Shown in pieces: positions 33,631 to 42,623 of a stretch of DNA of 64,000 bases. The translations under genes were made by a program, and so were the position numbers. Source of the DNA: Vogesella aquatica (GTDB lineage Bacteria > Pseudomonadota > Gammaproteobacteria > Burkholderiales > Chromobacteriaceae); assembly GCF_028548455.1 (NCBI RefSeq), contig NZ_JAQQLF010000006.1, positions 157,261-221,260 on the forward strand. Direction: 5' to 3'. Positions within the stretch are counted from its first letter, which is position 1. Each line of letters opens with the position of its first letter. The notes below the pieces were generated by a model. That model did not search any database. It saw only the letters and a program-made list of their open reading frames with translations, and was not told the origin of the DNA.

Positions 33631-34719
33631 ATGGATCGTTACCGCATTGAAGATGAAGAAAGTTTTTCCGATTTTCAGTACGCGCTGGATGATTACGCAC
33701 CGCGTATCGCCAACTTGCTGGCCGCGCTGCGGCAAAGCCCGCAGGATGCGGGCATGCTGGCAGAGCTGATGCGGCTTTTTCACACTATCAAGGGTGATGC
33801 AGGGTTGTGCCGCCTGGGGTTTGTGGAACCCATGGTGCACGCGGCAGAAGACCTGCTATCCCGCGTGCGCAGTGGTGGCCTGCCATTCGATGGTGCGCTG
33901 GAGCAGTTGTTGCTGCTCGCCATGGACCGTCTGGAGCTGGTCATCAGCGAGCTGGACAGTGGCCGCGAAGTACCGTTGACCGACTTCAACCGCCTGGTGG
34001 CGGAAATGAGCCAGCTGAACGACACCGCACCTGCGTTGGTGGAGGCACAGGCGTGGCTGGTCATCAAGCGCCTGACCGGCTTCTTGCCACAGCAGCCCTT
34101 GCCGGTGGCCGTGCCGCGCTCGCCGCAGGTAGACGCTGATCTGCAGTATTTCCGCACCCTGGCGCTGCAGTTCGAACAGCGTTCGCTGCTATTCCAGGGC
34201 CGTACCGAGCGCAATCTGTTGCTGGCGGCGGCCTGCAACGAGGCATCCGTCCAGCCGATCGACCCGCTGCAGCTGGAGGCCGCGGTATGCATGCACGATG
34301 TCGGCATGATGTTCCTGCCGGAGGAGCTGTGGCTCAAGCACGGCAAGCTCAGCGATGCCGACCGTTTGCAGTTGGCCGCACACCCGGGTTGGGGGGCGGA
34401 TATGCTGGCGCGCATGCGTGGCTGGGAGGAGGCCGCACGTATTGTGCGCGAGCACCACGAGCGCATCGATGGCACCGGCTACCCGGCGGGAAAGCGTGCC
34501 GACATGATTTGCGAAGGCGCCAAACTGCTGGCCATTATCGATACCTTCGAGGCGGTGATCCTGAAACATGGCCAGCGTCGCCAGGTGCGCTCCCTGTTGC
34601 GGGCGGTGGCCGAGGTGAATGCTTGCGAATCGCAGTTTGATCCGGCGTGGATTGCCTGCTTCAATCTGGTGGTGCGTGACATGATCGAGCGCGGTTTTGT
34701 GTTGCCGCACGTGCGCTAG
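33631..34719 (+). CDS. HPt and HD-GYP domain protein (putative cyclic di-GMP phosphodiesterase)
   Basis: The 362-residue protein joins two modules. Residues about 10-115 form an HPt domain with a phosphorylatable His51 (LFHTIKGDAG). Residues about 185-355 form an HD-GYP domain with the metal-binding HD in CMHDVGMMFLPEELW and the signature HHERIDGTGYP, both intact, so it should be able to break down cyclic di-GMP. HPt directly joined to HD-GYP is an unusual layout and suggests control by phosphotransfer. The start at 33631 has GGAG nine bases before. It is a single gene with a terminator. Confidence 0.85.
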   Translation: MDRYRIEDEESFSDFQYALDDYAPRIANLLAALRQSPQDAGMLAELMRLFHTIKGDAGLCRLGFVEPMVHAAEDLLSRVRSGGLPFDGALEQLLLLAMDRLELVISELDSGREVPLTDFNRLVAEMSQLNDTAPALVEAQAWLVIKRLTGFLPQQPLPVAVPRSPQVDADLQYFRTLALQFEQRSLLFQGRTERNLLLAAACNEASVQPIDPLQLEAAVCMHDVGMMFLPEELWLKHGKLSDADRLQLAAHPGWGADMLARMRGWEEAARIVREHHERIDGTGYPAGKRADMICEGAKLLAIIDTFEAVILKHGQRRQVRSLLRAVAEVNACESQFDPAWIACFNLVVRDMIERGFVLPHVR

Positions 34720-34805
34720 CGGGTAAGGGCAAGTGCCTGAATCGGCAAGGCTTGCCGGCGCTTGACTGGCCTGGCCTGGCCGCGAGGCTGTGGTGGTGGT
34801 GAATC

Positions 34806-34836
34806 CGGGGCGGTTGACGCCCCGTTTCATTTATTG
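34806..34836 (+). terminator. Terminator of the HPt-HD-GYP gene
   Basis: CGGGGCG and CGCCCCG pair around GTTGA and are followed by TTTCATTTATT. Confidence 0.75.
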
Positions 34837-34908
34837 ACGCTACAAATCGGCTGGGGGCATGATGCGGGTAAGAGCCGTGTAACGGCCGTGCCCAAACAAG
34901 GAGAAATC

Positions 34909-35220
34909 ATGAGCCAGTTCGATAATGTAAGTGTGGTCAAAAAGGCCAATGTCTATTTTGATGGCAAGTGCGTGAGCCATACCGTGGTGCTGCCGGATGG
35001 TACCCGCAAATCGGTAGGGGTGATTCTGCCGGCCAAACTGCTGTTCAGTACCGGTGCGCCCGAGGTGATGGAACTGATCGACGGCCAGTGCAAAGTCACG
35101 CTGGCGGGCGAGACCGAAGCCAAGACCTACGGTGCCGGCCAGTCGTTTAATGTACCGGGCGAGAGCTCGTTCCAGATCGAGGTGCTGGAGACCGTGCACT
35201 ACGTGTGCCACTTCGGCTGA
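34909..35220 (+). CDS. ppnP: Pyrimidine/purine nucleoside phosphorylase PpnP
   Basis: The 103-residue protein is a small cupin of the YaiE/PpnP family (DUF1255). It shows the family blocks [44 protein letters not shown] and [15 protein letters not shown]. The enzyme splits nucleosides with phosphate into base and ribose 1-phosphate. The ATG at 34909 is preceded by AAGGAG eight bases away. The gene stands alone and is followed by the 40-bp palindrome. Confidence 0.92.
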   Translation: MSQFDNVSVVKKANVYFDGKCVSHTVVLPDGTRKSVGVILPAKLLFSTGAPEVMELIDGQCKVTLAGETEAKTYGAGQSFNVPGESSFQIEVLETVHYVCHFG

Positions 35221-35231
35221 TCTGCCCTGAT

Positions 35232-35271
35232 CCATGAAAAAAGGTTGGCCGCGGCCAACCTTTTTTCATGG
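35232..35271. terminator. Perfect 40-bp palindrome, terminator built from two GGTTGGCCGC copies
   Basis: The two 20-base halves are exact reverse complements with no unpaired centre. The core is GGTTGGCCGCGGCCAACC, made of two overlapping inverted copies of the repeated word. The outer parts are runs of six A and six T, giving a bidirectional terminator between the convergent ppnP and potassium channel genes. Confidence 0.9.
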
Positions 35272-35274
35272 GTA

Positions 35275-36294
35275 TCACGCTTGGGCGAGCGGTGGGGTGT
35301 GCACGGCCTTGCGGCCGATGATCATCAGCGACTGGCCTTCGTACAGCAGGGTTTCGGCCGGCGGGTTGAAGGCGACTTCGCCGCCCGGCATTTCCAGTGC
35401 CACTACAATCACGCTGCCATCGCCGACCGGCATGCACTCGGCAATGCTGCGGCCAACCCAAAGCGGCTCTACCGGCACTACCTGCGCGCGGAAAGTGTTG
35501 GGATAGCGCGTGTGCAGACGTTCGAAAAAATGCAGGGTTTCCGGCTTGATCACCAGGTTGGCCATGTTCATGCCGCCCAGGTAGGACGGGATCACTACCT
35601 GATCCGCACCGACCGCCAGCAGTTTCTTGCGGGCGCTTTCGGTTTCGGCTTTCGATACGATGGAGAGCTGGCTGTTGAGGCTGCGCGCGGTTACCACCAC
35701 AAAGGCATTGTCGGCGTCCGATGTGAGGCTGGTAATGATGGCTTGGGCGCGTTCGATGCCTGCAGCCAGCAGATTGTCGTCTTCGGTGGCGTCGCCCACG
35801 ATATAGGGGCGTTCTTTGCCGCCTAGCCATTGCTGTATCTGTGCTTCGCTTTTTTCGATGATCACCACGTCGTGCCCGCTGCGTGTCAGCTCTTCCAGCG
35901 CATACAGCCCTGTGCGGCTGAGGCCGCAGATAATGATGTGGTTTTCCAGGCGGGAGATGATTTTGTCCATTTTGCGTACGCGCAGGTAGTGGGGCAGGTC
36001 GCCCTGGAATAGCAGCAGGGTGAGGGAGGAAATGCCGTAACCCATGACGCCGGTGCCAAAGATGATCAGCACGACAGTAAAGGCGCGGCCAAACATGTCC
36101 AGCGGGTGGGTTTCGCCATAGCCTATGGTGGCCAGGGTAATCACCGTCATGTACAGGCTGTCAAACAGGCTCCACCCCTCCAGCAGGTGGTAGCCCAGCG
36201 TGCCCATGACGACGGCGCTCAGTACCAGGGCAAACAGGAATAGCAGGCGGCTGGCCAGGGCGCGCCCCATGGTGTGGGTGTTTAGCAGGCTCAT
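35275..36294 (-). CDS. Potassium channel protein with TrkA-N/RCK domains
   Basis: The 339-residue protein has two membrane helices (about residues 13-34 and 68-95) around a pore loop with the selectivity filter TIGYGE (56-61). A cytoplasmic TrkA-N (RCK) domain follows, with its Rossmann motif IIICGLSRTGLYALEEL near 118, then a TrkA-C domain at the end. It resembles MthK-type ligand-gated channels. An internal start after the first membrane region, as in MthK, cannot be excluded. A repeated-word copy at 35449 is read as VGR. Confidence 0.9.
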   Translation of the reverse strand: MSLLNTHTMGRALASRLLFLFALVLSAVVMGTLGYHLLEGWSLFDSLYMTVITLATIGYGETHPLDMFGRAFTVVLIIFGTGVMGYGISSLTLLLFQGDLPHYLRVRKMDKIISRLENHIIICGLSRTGLYALEELTRSGHDVVIIEKSEAQIQQWLGGKERPYIVGDATEDDNLLAAGIERAQAIITSLTSDADNAFVVVTARSLNSQLSIVSKAETESARKKLLAVGADQVVIPSYLGGMNMANLVIKPETLHFFERLHTRYPNTFRAQVVPVEPLWVGRSIAECMPVGDGSVIVVALEMPGGEVAFNPPAETLLYEGQSLMIIGRKAVHTPPLAQA

Positions 36295-36341
36295 GCCGCT
36301 ATTTTAATGGCTGGCTTGCCAGTCGGGGGTGTTTTGTACCG

Positions 36342-37040
36342 CTAATTCGCACCAATGCGCTGCAGGGCCGGCCGGTTCAGCAAGGTAAGCTGTTTGCGCG
36401 CGATGCTGATCAGCCCGGCGTCAGCCAGCTGGCCCAGAATAGTATTGCAGGTTTGCCGGCTGATGCCGGTGGCGCTGGCCAGTGCTTCCTGGCTCAGGCT
36501 CACGGCCTGGCTTTCGCCGGCAAGCAAGAGCAGGCGCTGCGCCACGCGGGCTTCCGGTGACAGCAGCGTTTGCTGTGCCAGCCCGCTCATGAGCTGGCGG
36601 GTTTTCCCGGCCATGAGCTGACCCAGGTAGTACCAGCCCTGCGGCCAAGCTTCCAGCCAGGCCAGCAGTGCGCCGTGCGGTACATGCCATAGCAGGCAGC
36701 CACTATCGGTATGGGCATTGTGCGTGCGCGGGCCCAGGTCAAACAGCGCCACCTCGCCAAACCACTGGCCGGGGGCGAGGCGCGCCAGTACGCTGTTTTT
36801 GCCTACTGCCGAGCTGCTGCCAATCAGCACGCTGCCTTGCAAAATGCCATACAGCCCGTCTGCCGGGTCGCCTTGCAGAAAGAGATAACCGCCCGCGGGC
36901 AGGCTACGGCTGCGGCCCAGCGTTTGCAGGCTGGTTTGCAGGGTGTCTGGCAGGCTGGCAAACCAGCTGCTGTCAGCCAGCAAGCGCAAAGCCCCGGTTT
37001 TGTCGCCAGCTTGACAGAACGCCTCGTGCGGCAAGGGCAT
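36342..37040 (-). CDS. Crp/Fnr-family transcription regulator
   Basis: The 232-residue protein has a cyclic-nucleotide-binding-like domain (about residues 25-140; GGYLFLQGDPADGLYGILQGSV, GQWFGEVALFD) and a C-terminal winged helix (about 165-225; SLSQEALASATGISRQTCNTIL). The Fnr-type N-terminal cysteine cluster is absent, so it is not an oxygen-sensing Fnr. The effector is unknown. ATG at 37040 has AGGAAG upstream. It is divergent from the Mpo1-like gene 30 bases away, and both may share a promoter region. Confidence 0.85.
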   Translation of the reverse strand: MPLPHEAFCQAGDKTGALRLLADSSWFASLPDTLQTSLQTLGRSRSLPAGGYLFLQGDPADGLYGILQGSVLIGSSSAVGKNSVLARLAPGQWFGEVALFDLGPRTHNAHTDSGCLLWHVPHGALLAWLEAWPQGWYYLGQLMAGKTRQLMSGLAQQTLLSPEARVAQRLLLLAGESQAVSLSQEALASATGISRQTCNTILGQLADAGLISIARKQLTLLNRPALQRIGAN

Positions 37041-37070
37041 GATGGTGCTTCCTGATGATGGAGGTTCACC

Positions 37071-37583
37071 ATGAAAACGCTGCAAGCGCATTTAGTCAAT
37101 TACGCCGCTTATCACCGCGACCTGCGCAATATCCATACCCATTTTGTCGGCATCCCCCTGATCGTGCTGGCGGTGGCCGTATTGCTGGCCTGCGTGCCGC
37201 TGGCGCTGGGGCTGTCGGCGCTGCACCCGGTATTGCTGGGTGCCATCGTGTTTTATCTGCGGCTAGACTGGGGGCTGGGTGCGCTGATGGCGTTGCTCAT
37301 GCTGCTGGCCGGCTGGGCTGGCGTGCAGTTGGCCGCCTTGCCATGGGGTGGCTGGCTGGGGCTGATGTTGTTTGTGGCCGGCTGGGTAATACAGTTTGTC
37401 GGCCACTGGTACGAGGGGCGCAAACCTGCCTTTGTCGATGACTTGGTGGGTTTGTTGGTGGGGCCGTTGTTCGTGGTGGCCGAGTGGCTGTTTTTGCTGG
37501 GGTTTTACCGTGATTTGCAGGCGCGCATCATAGAAGGCGCCGGCCCGGTGCGTGCAGTGCAGAAAGTCGCGGCAGGTCGCTGA
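37071..37583 (+). CDS. Mpo1-like (DUF962/YGL010w) membrane protein
   Basis: The 170-residue protein has about four membrane segments and the family block YAAYHRDLRNIHTHFVGIPLI near the N-terminus, with the later GHWYEGRKPA. Histidines in these blocks bind iron in yeast Mpo1, a dioxygenase of 2-hydroxy fatty acids. The bacterial proteins are assumed similar. A ribosome site (GGAGG) precedes the ATG. yegD follows 45 bases later on the same strand. Confidence 0.85.
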   Translation: MKTLQAHLVNYAAYHRDLRNIHTHFVGIPLIVLAVAVLLACVPLALGLSALHPVLLGAIVFYLRLDWGLGALMALLMLLAGWAGVQLAALPWGGWLGLMLFVAGWVIQFVGHWYEGRKPAFVDDLVGLLVGPLFVVAEWLFLLGFYRDLQARIIEGAGPVRAVQKVAAGR

Positions 37584-37628
37584 AGATTCGCTATAATCCC
37601 GCTCCTTTTGCCTGAGGGGTGGATAAAC

Positions 37629-38882
37629 ATGACTGTGCAAGCCTGTGGCGTGGACTTTGGTACGTCCAATTCGACAGTAGGCTGGTGCCGCCCCGGTGTG
37701 CCCAGCCTGCTGGCGCTGGAAGAGGGCAAAACCACCTTGCCATCGGTGATTTTTTTCAATGCCGAAGAAGAAAGCACCACCGTTGGCCGCGCGGCGATTG
37801 CCGAGTATCTGGATGGTTACGAAGGCCGCCTGATGCGTTCGCTCAAGAGCATCCTGGGCACCAGCCTGATGAACGGCCAGACCGAGGTACAAGGCCGGCC
37901 TTTGCGCTTTCTGGACCTGCTGTCCATGTTTATCGGCCAGCTCAAGCAGCGCGCCGAGCAAAACGCTGGCCGAGGTTTCGAGCAGGCGGTGTTTGGCCGC
38001 CCGGTTTTCTTTGTGGATGACGACCCGGTAGCCGACCGCCTGGCACAAGACACCCTGGGCGAGATTGCCCGCAAAGTGGGTTTCAAAGAGGTGGCGTTCC
38101 AGTTCGAGCCTATCGCCGCAGCCTTCGACTACGAAAGCCGCATCCAGCGCGAAGAGCTGGTGCTGATCGTGGATATCGGTGGTGGTACCTCCGACTTTTC
38201 CTTGCTGCGCCTGGCGCCAGAGCGCGCCCACCTGCTGGACCGCCGCGCCGATATTCTGGCCAATGGCGGCGTGCATATTGGCGGTACCGACTTTGACAAG
38301 CAGCTGAGCCTGTATTCGGTGATGCCGCAGCTGGGCTACCGCTCGCGCCTGAAGAACAACGCCGAGGTGCCATCCGGCTTTTACTTCAACCTGGCTACCT
38401 GGCACACCATCAACTTTGCCTATACGCGCAAAGCGCTGTCCGACCTGCAGGGTGTGTACCCGGACGCGCTGGAGCAGGGTAAGCTGGACCGTCTGTTCTC
38501 GCTGATCGACAAACGTGCCGGCCACTGGCTGGCGATCCAGGTAGAGGCGGCCAAGATTGCGCTGTCTGATGCGCCGCAAACCCGCCTGGAGATGGGCGAG
38601 ATCGAGCGCGGGCTGTTTCATGACATCATGCGCGGCGATTTTGACGAGGCTATCGAAAAGCAGATCGTCAGCATTGAAACGACGGTGGCGCGCTTGCTGG
38701 CCGACGCGCAGCTGCAGGCGGGCGAGGTAGATACCGTGTTCTTTACCGGCGGCTCCAGCGGCGTGCCGCTGCTGCGTGAGCGTATCGCCGCCATGTTCCC
38801 CGCCGCCCGCGCGGTAGAGGGCGACCGCTACGGCAGTATCGGTAGCGGCCTGGCGCTGGATGCCTCACGGCGCTTTGCCTGA
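37629..38882 (+). CDS. yegD: Hsp70-family protein YegD
   Basis: A 417-residue protein made of the Hsp70/actin-type ATPase domain only, without the substrate-binding domain of DnaK. It has the phosphate motif VDFGTSNSTVGW at the start, VDIGGGTSDFSLLRL in the middle and FFTGGSSGVPLLRERI near the end. This is the form of E. coli YegD, whose role is not settled. The ATG at 37629 follows GAGGGG; the frame opens slightly upstream. It may be co-transcribed with the Mpo1-like gene. Confidence 0.9.
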   Translation: MTVQACGVDFGTSNSTVGWCRPGVPSLLALEEGKTTLPSVIFFNAEEESTTVGRAAIAEYLDGYEGRLMRSLKSILGTSLMNGQTEVQGRPLRFLDLLSMFIGQLKQRAEQNAGRGFEQAVFGRPVFFVDDDPVADRLAQDTLGEIARKVGFKEVAFQFEPIAAAFDYESRIQREELVLIVDIGGGTSDFSLLRLAPERAHLLDRRADILANGGVHIGGTDFDKQLSLYSVMPQLGYRSRLKNNAEVPSGFYFNLATWHTINFAYTRKALSDLQGVYPDALEQGKLDRLFSLIDKRAGHWLAIQVEAAKIALSDAPQTRLEMGEIERGLFHDIMRGDFDEAIEKQIVSIETTVARLLADAQLQAGEVDTVFFTGGSSGVPLLRERIAAMFPAARAVEGDRYGSIGSGLALDASRRFA

Positions 38883-38932
38883 GCAATGGTTGGCCGCCTG
38901 TTGGCCTGTCAAAGAAAAATCCGCCAGTTGGC

Positions 38933-39296
38933 TAATGCCAGTCAGTTAACGCTGACTGGCGTTTTTTGTTTAGGGTTTGTTGCGTTGAAGTACGCTAGTG
39001 TGTCCGCTATGCGGACGATGATTAAATGCCGGTTCCGCCCGGCAGACGGGAAAGGGGGCGGATTGCCGCCCCCTTTTCATTCCCCCGCAACCCGGGGCTG
39101 CTCGAAACCCCGTACAAAATGGCACACCCCAGGCGCCGCCGAACTCGCCCCTCGCTAACGGCTCGGGGCTCAAACAGATCGGCGTCTTAAAACCTGGGGC
39201 GCACCATTTTGACCGGCTCGCGCCAACGGGATAGGGCGCTTCACTCACGTCCTGCTACGTGAAGATCAAGCACATTCGCTTAACTGACTGGCATTA
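38933..39296. mobile_element. MITE-like intergenic element with 17-bp inverted ends
   Basis: TAATGCCAGTCAGTTAA (38933-38949) and its exact reverse complement TTAACTGACTGGCATTA (39280-39296) flank 330 bases. Inside are several hairpins: GTCCGC/GCGGAC near 39002, a GGGGGCGG/CCGCCCCC stem near 39053-39074, and CACGT/ACGTG near 39245. A minus-strand open frame (38970-39248) has no family likeness. The 364-bp size, inverted ends and lack of a real gene resemble a miniature transposable element or a structured RNA cassette. A terminator lies in each end. Confidence 0.5.
38938..38968 (+). terminator. Terminator after yegD
   Basis: GCCAGTCAG and CTGACTGGC pair around TTAACG and are followed by six T. 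It overlaps the left inverted end of the element. Confidence 0.85.
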
Positions 39297-39333
39297 CGCC
39301 AGCAGGCGGGTTTTTTACTGTGCAGATTGCTTC

Positions 39334-40269
39334 TTAGTGTGCGGCGGCGTTGCCGCGCAATTTGCCGATCAGCATCACCACGGCCAGCACCAGCGCGCCG
39401 GCCACGATGCCGAACAAGCCATCCAGCACGGCCGGGACGATGGCTGCCAGCAGGCCGCCAATGCCGGCGACGCCGGCCACGCTGTGGGCGGCGGCTTCAA
39501 TGGCGTGGTGGGCAAACGGCAGGCCGTGCGTCAGGATGCCACCGCCTACCAGAAACATGGCGATGGTGCCGGCCACGGCCAGAAAACGCATCAGCGGCGG
39601 GGCGGCGTTCACCAGCGCGCGGCCCAGCTGCTGGCTGCCGGCGCCAGGTTTGCGGGTAAGGTACAGGCCGATATCGTCCAGCTTCACGATGCCGGCTACC
39701 AGGCCGTACACGCCGACGGTCATGATGACGGAAATGCCGGTCAGTACCACCAGCTGTGACATGAAGGGCTGGCTCGCCACCGTACCCAGGGTGATGGCGA
39801 TGATTTCTGCCGACAGGATAAAGTCGGTGGTGATGGCGCCTTTGATCTTGTCTTGCTCGTAGGCCACCATATCCACGGCCGGGTTGGTGAGTGCGGCCAA
39901 CCTGTCGTTGTGCTCGGCGCTTTCTTCGGCAGCGTGCAGGTATTTGTGTGCCAGTTTTTCTACGCCTTCAAAGCACAAAAAAGCACCGCCTATCATCAGC
40001 AGCGGGGTGATCAGTACTGGGGCAAAGGCGCTGATGGCCAGCGCCAGGGGTACCAGAATGGCCTTGTTGCGCAGGGAGCCTACCGCTACCGCCCAGACCA
40101 CCGGCAGCTCGCGCTCGGCCTGTACGCCGGCGACTTGCTGGGCATTCAGCGCCAGGTCATCGCCCAGTACGCCAGCGGTTTTCTTGGCGGCAACCTTGGT
40201 CATTACGGCGACATCGTCCAGGATGGTGGCGATGTCATCAATCAGCATTAGCAGGCTACTACCAGCCAT
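39334..40269 (-). CDS. DUF808 family membrane protein (YedI-like)
   Basis: The 311-residue protein has five to six membrane segments and the conserved DUF808 blocks: [20 protein letters not shown] at the N-terminus, [19 protein letters not shown] and [13 protein letters not shown]. The role of the family is not known. The ATG at 40269 has AGGAAA upstream and a family-like start; the frame is open further without likeness. A repeated-word copy lies at 39893. Confidence 0.85.
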   Translation of the reverse strand: MAGSSLLMLIDDIATILDDVAVMTKVAAKKTAGVLGDDLALNAQQVAGVQAERELPVVWAVAVGSLRNKAILVPLALAISAFAPVLITPLLMIGGAFLCFEGVEKLAHKYLHAAEESAEHNDRLAALTNPAVDMVAYEQDKIKGAITTDFILSAEIIAITLGTVASQPFMSQLVVLTGISVIMTVGVYGLVAGIVKLDDIGLYLTRKPGAGSQQLGRALVNAAPPLMRFLAVAGTIAMFLVGGGILTHGLPFAHHAIEAAAHSVAGVAGIGGLLAAIVPAVLDGLFGIVAGALVLAVVMLIGKLRGNAAAH

Positions 40270-40371
40270 TATGTGTTTCCTGTCGGTAAAAAAAGCGGGG
40301 CCAGCAAAGCCTGGCATACATGCAAAACCCGGCGCTGGCCGGGCGGGGGTGTACACGGTAGCAAAGCGTGA

Positions 40372-41172
40372 CTATGTCATCAAGTGTTGTTGCAGCCATT
40401 GGTCAATGCGCTGTGCCACCTGCTGCCAGCGCGTGTCCAGCATCATCATGTGTGCCATGGCGGGCAGGATCTCGGCTGGCAGGTTCAGCGCTGTGCCCAT
40501 CTGGCGTACTTCGGCGGCGCTGACCAGGTGGTCGTGTTCGCCGCCCAGCAGCAAGGTAGGCAGGCGCAGCTGGGTGCGGCTAAACGGCGATACCATGGAC
40601 ATGTCCATAATGGCGCGCAGGCTTTCTACCTGGCTGTTGGCCGCCATCCATGCCACGGCGTTGGCCGGGGCGTCGTCAGAGAACAGCATGTGGCGCAAAT
40701 CGCCCACGGCGGGTGACTGGCGGCCACTCTGGAACATGTTCAGCCCGATCAGTACGTCGGGCGCCTGCTGGAATAGCCGCCAGGTGGAGGCGGCCAGGCC
40801 GGTGTGCGGCACCGAGGCCAGCAGTACCAGCCCGGCGGCGCTGTGCTGCTGCAGGTATTGTTGCGCCACGAAACCGCCCATGGAGTGGCCGATCAGTACC
40901 GGCAGGCTGCCGATCTGGCGTATGGCCTGGCCAACGTTGGCCACGTAGTCGTCTATGCTCACCGCGGCCAGCCAGGCTTTGCCGTCGCTGTGGCCGTGGC
41001 CTTCCAGGCTCAGTGCCCAGCAGTCGTAGCCTTGTGCGGCAAACCAGGGCAGGAAATTGACCTGCCAGCAGCTGGCGCTGCTGTAGGCGCCGTGAATAAA
41101 AAGCAGGGGTGGCGCGCGGTGCGCTACCCCTGCTGCGGCTTGGTGTATCAGCTCAAGATGAAGGGAACTCAC
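40372..41172 (-). CDS. Alpha/beta-fold hydrolase
   Basis: The 266-residue protein has the oxyanion block LLFIHGAYSSASCW, the nucleophile elbow GHSMGG with its Ser at about residue 96, the acid in GGEHDHLV and the histidine in MAHMMMLD. It could be an esterase, lipase or similar. The start is GTG at 41172, which overlaps the phoH stop as GTGA, showing coupling. The substrate is unknown. Confidence 0.85.
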   Translation of the reverse strand: MSSLHLELIHQAAAGVAHRAPPLLFIHGAYSSASCWQVNFLPWFAAQGYDCWALSLEGHGHSDGKAWLAAVSIDDYVANVGQAIRQIGSLPVLIGHSMGGFVAQQYLQQHSAAGLVLLASVPHTGLAASTWRLFQQAPDVLIGLNMFQSGRQSPAVGDLRHMLFSDDAPANAVAWMAANSQVESLRAIMDMSMVSPFSRTQLRLPTLLLGGEHDHLVSAAEVRQMGTALNLPAEILPAMAHMMMLDTRWQQVAQRIDQWLQQHLMT

Positions 41173-42572
41173 AGTACCTCGGCGGCGTGGTCTGCCAGGC
41201 GCGAACGTTCGCCGCGCTGCAGGGTGATATGGCCGGAATGGTCCCAGCCTTTGAAACGGTCAACGACGTAGGTCAGGCCGGAGCTGCCCTCGGTAAGGTA
41301 GGGCGTGTCGATCTGGCTGATGTTGCCCAGGCAGACCACCTTGGTGCCGGGGCCGGCGCGGGTAATCAGGGTTTTCATCTGCTTGGGTGTCAGGTTTTGC
41401 GCTTCGTCGATGATCAGGTATTTGTTGAGGAAGGTGCGGCCGCGCATGAAGTTCAGCGACTTGACCTTGATACGGCTGCGGATCAGGTCGCGCGTGGCGG
41501 CACGGCCCCAGTCGCCGCCGTCGTCTTCGTTGCGGTTGAGCACGTCCAGGTTGTCTTCCAGCGCGCCCATCCACGGCAGCATTTTTTCTTCCTCGGTGCC
41601 GGGCAGAAAGCCAATGTCTTCGCCCACCGGCACGGTAACACGGGTCATGATGATTTCGCTGTACAGTTTTTGTTCCAGCGTCATGGCCAGGCCTGCGGCC
41701 AAGGTGAGCAGGGTCTTGCCGGTGCCGGCCTGGCCCAGCAGGGTGACAAAGTCGACCTCGGGGTTCATCAGCAGGTTCAGGGCAAAGTTCTGCTCGCGGT
41801 TGCGCGCGGTAATGCCCCACACATTGTTCTTCTGGTGGCTGTAGTCTTTCAGTGTTTCCAGTACCGCGCTCTTGCCGTCGATCTGGGTGACGCGACACTG
41901 CAGCAGCTGCTCGCCTTGCTGCCACAGCAGCTGGTTGAGGTGCAGGCTGGTCACGTCGGGGCCTTTGATCTGGTAGTAAGTGCGGCCGTGTTCCTGCCAC
42001 GATTTCAGGTCTTTGCCGTTGCGTTCCCAGAAGGCTGCATCGATTTCGCGCGTGCCGGTGTACAGCAGGTCGGTGTCTTCCAGCACCTTGTCGTTAAAGT
42101 AGTCTTCCGCCTCCAGCCCCAGGGCGCTGGCCTTGATGCGCATATTGATGTCTTTGGACACCAGAATCACGCTGCGCTCCGGCTCGCGCTCTTTCAGTGC
42201 TACCACGATGCCCAGAATCTGGTTGTCGGCCTTGCCTACCGGCATGCTGGCCGGCAGCACGGCGTGGATGGCCTGGGTTTGCAGGCGCAGTTTGCCGTTG
42301 GCCGCATCGCGGCTGGCGCTTTTGAGCGGAATGCCGCTGTCGATATTGCCGGCGGCCTGGCTGACGATCTCGTCCAGAAAGCGGCTGGCCTGACGCGCGT
42401 TGCGGGCGACTTCGGTCATGCCCTTCTTGTGGGTGTCCAGCTCTTCCAGCGTGATGATGGGGATGAAGACGTCGTGTTCCTCGAAGCGGAACAGGCAGGT
42501 AGGGTCGTGCAGCAGCACGTTGGTATCGAGAACAAACAGCTTGACGGTTTTGGTCTTTTTGCGGCTTGCCAT
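41169..42572 (-). CDS. PhoH family protein with PIN domain
   Basis: A 467-residue protein with an N-terminal PIN nuclease domain (about residues 8-140; KLFVLDTNVLLHDP, VSKDINMRIKA) and a C-terminal PhoH ATPase (about 245-460; Walker A GQAGTGKT, Walker B YLIIDEAQNLTPKQ). PIN-PhoH proteins are thought to act as RNA helicase-nucleases. A GC-rich hairpin (42578-42602) lies just before the start. The hydrolase gene is coupled at its end. Confidence 0.9.
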   Translation of the reverse strand: MASRKKTKTVKLFVLDTNVLLHDPTCLFRFEEHDVFIPIITLEELDTHKKGMTEVARNARQASRFLDEIVSQAAGNIDSGIPLKSASRDAANGKLRLQTQAIHAVLPASMPVGKADNQILGIVVALKEREPERSVILVSKDINMRIKASALGLEAEDYFNDKVLEDTDLLYTGTREIDAAFWERNGKDLKSWQEHGRTYYQIKGPDVTSLHLNQLLWQQGEQLLQCRVTQIDGKSAVLETLKDYSHQKNNVWGITARNREQNFALNLLMNPEVDFVTLLGQAGTGKTLLTLAAGLAMTLEQKLYSEIIMTRVTVPVGEDIGFLPGTEEEKMLPWMGALEDNLDVLNRNEDDGGDWGRAATRDLIRSRIKVKSLNFMRGRTFLNKYLIIDEAQNLTPKQMKTLITRAGPGTKVVCLGNISQIDTPYLTEGSSGLTYVVDRFKGWDHSGHITLQRGERSRLADHAAEVL

Positions 42573-42577
42573 GATGT

Positions 42578-42602
42578 GAGGCCCCTTGATGAGCGGGGCC
42601 TC
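42578..42602. promoter_or_regulatory. Hairpin in the phoH leader
   Basis: GAGGCCCC and GGGGCCTC pair around nine bases, just six bases before the phoH start codon. No T run follows on either strand, so it is more likely to affect translation or RNA stability than to terminate. Confidence 0.45.
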
Positions 42603-42623
42603 GCGGTATGCCAGGCCCGTCGC

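Noticed and set aside
38970..39248. A 92-codon minus-strand frame inside the inverted-repeat element
   Set aside because: It has no ribosome site and its sequence follows the internal hairpins, so it is probably not translated.
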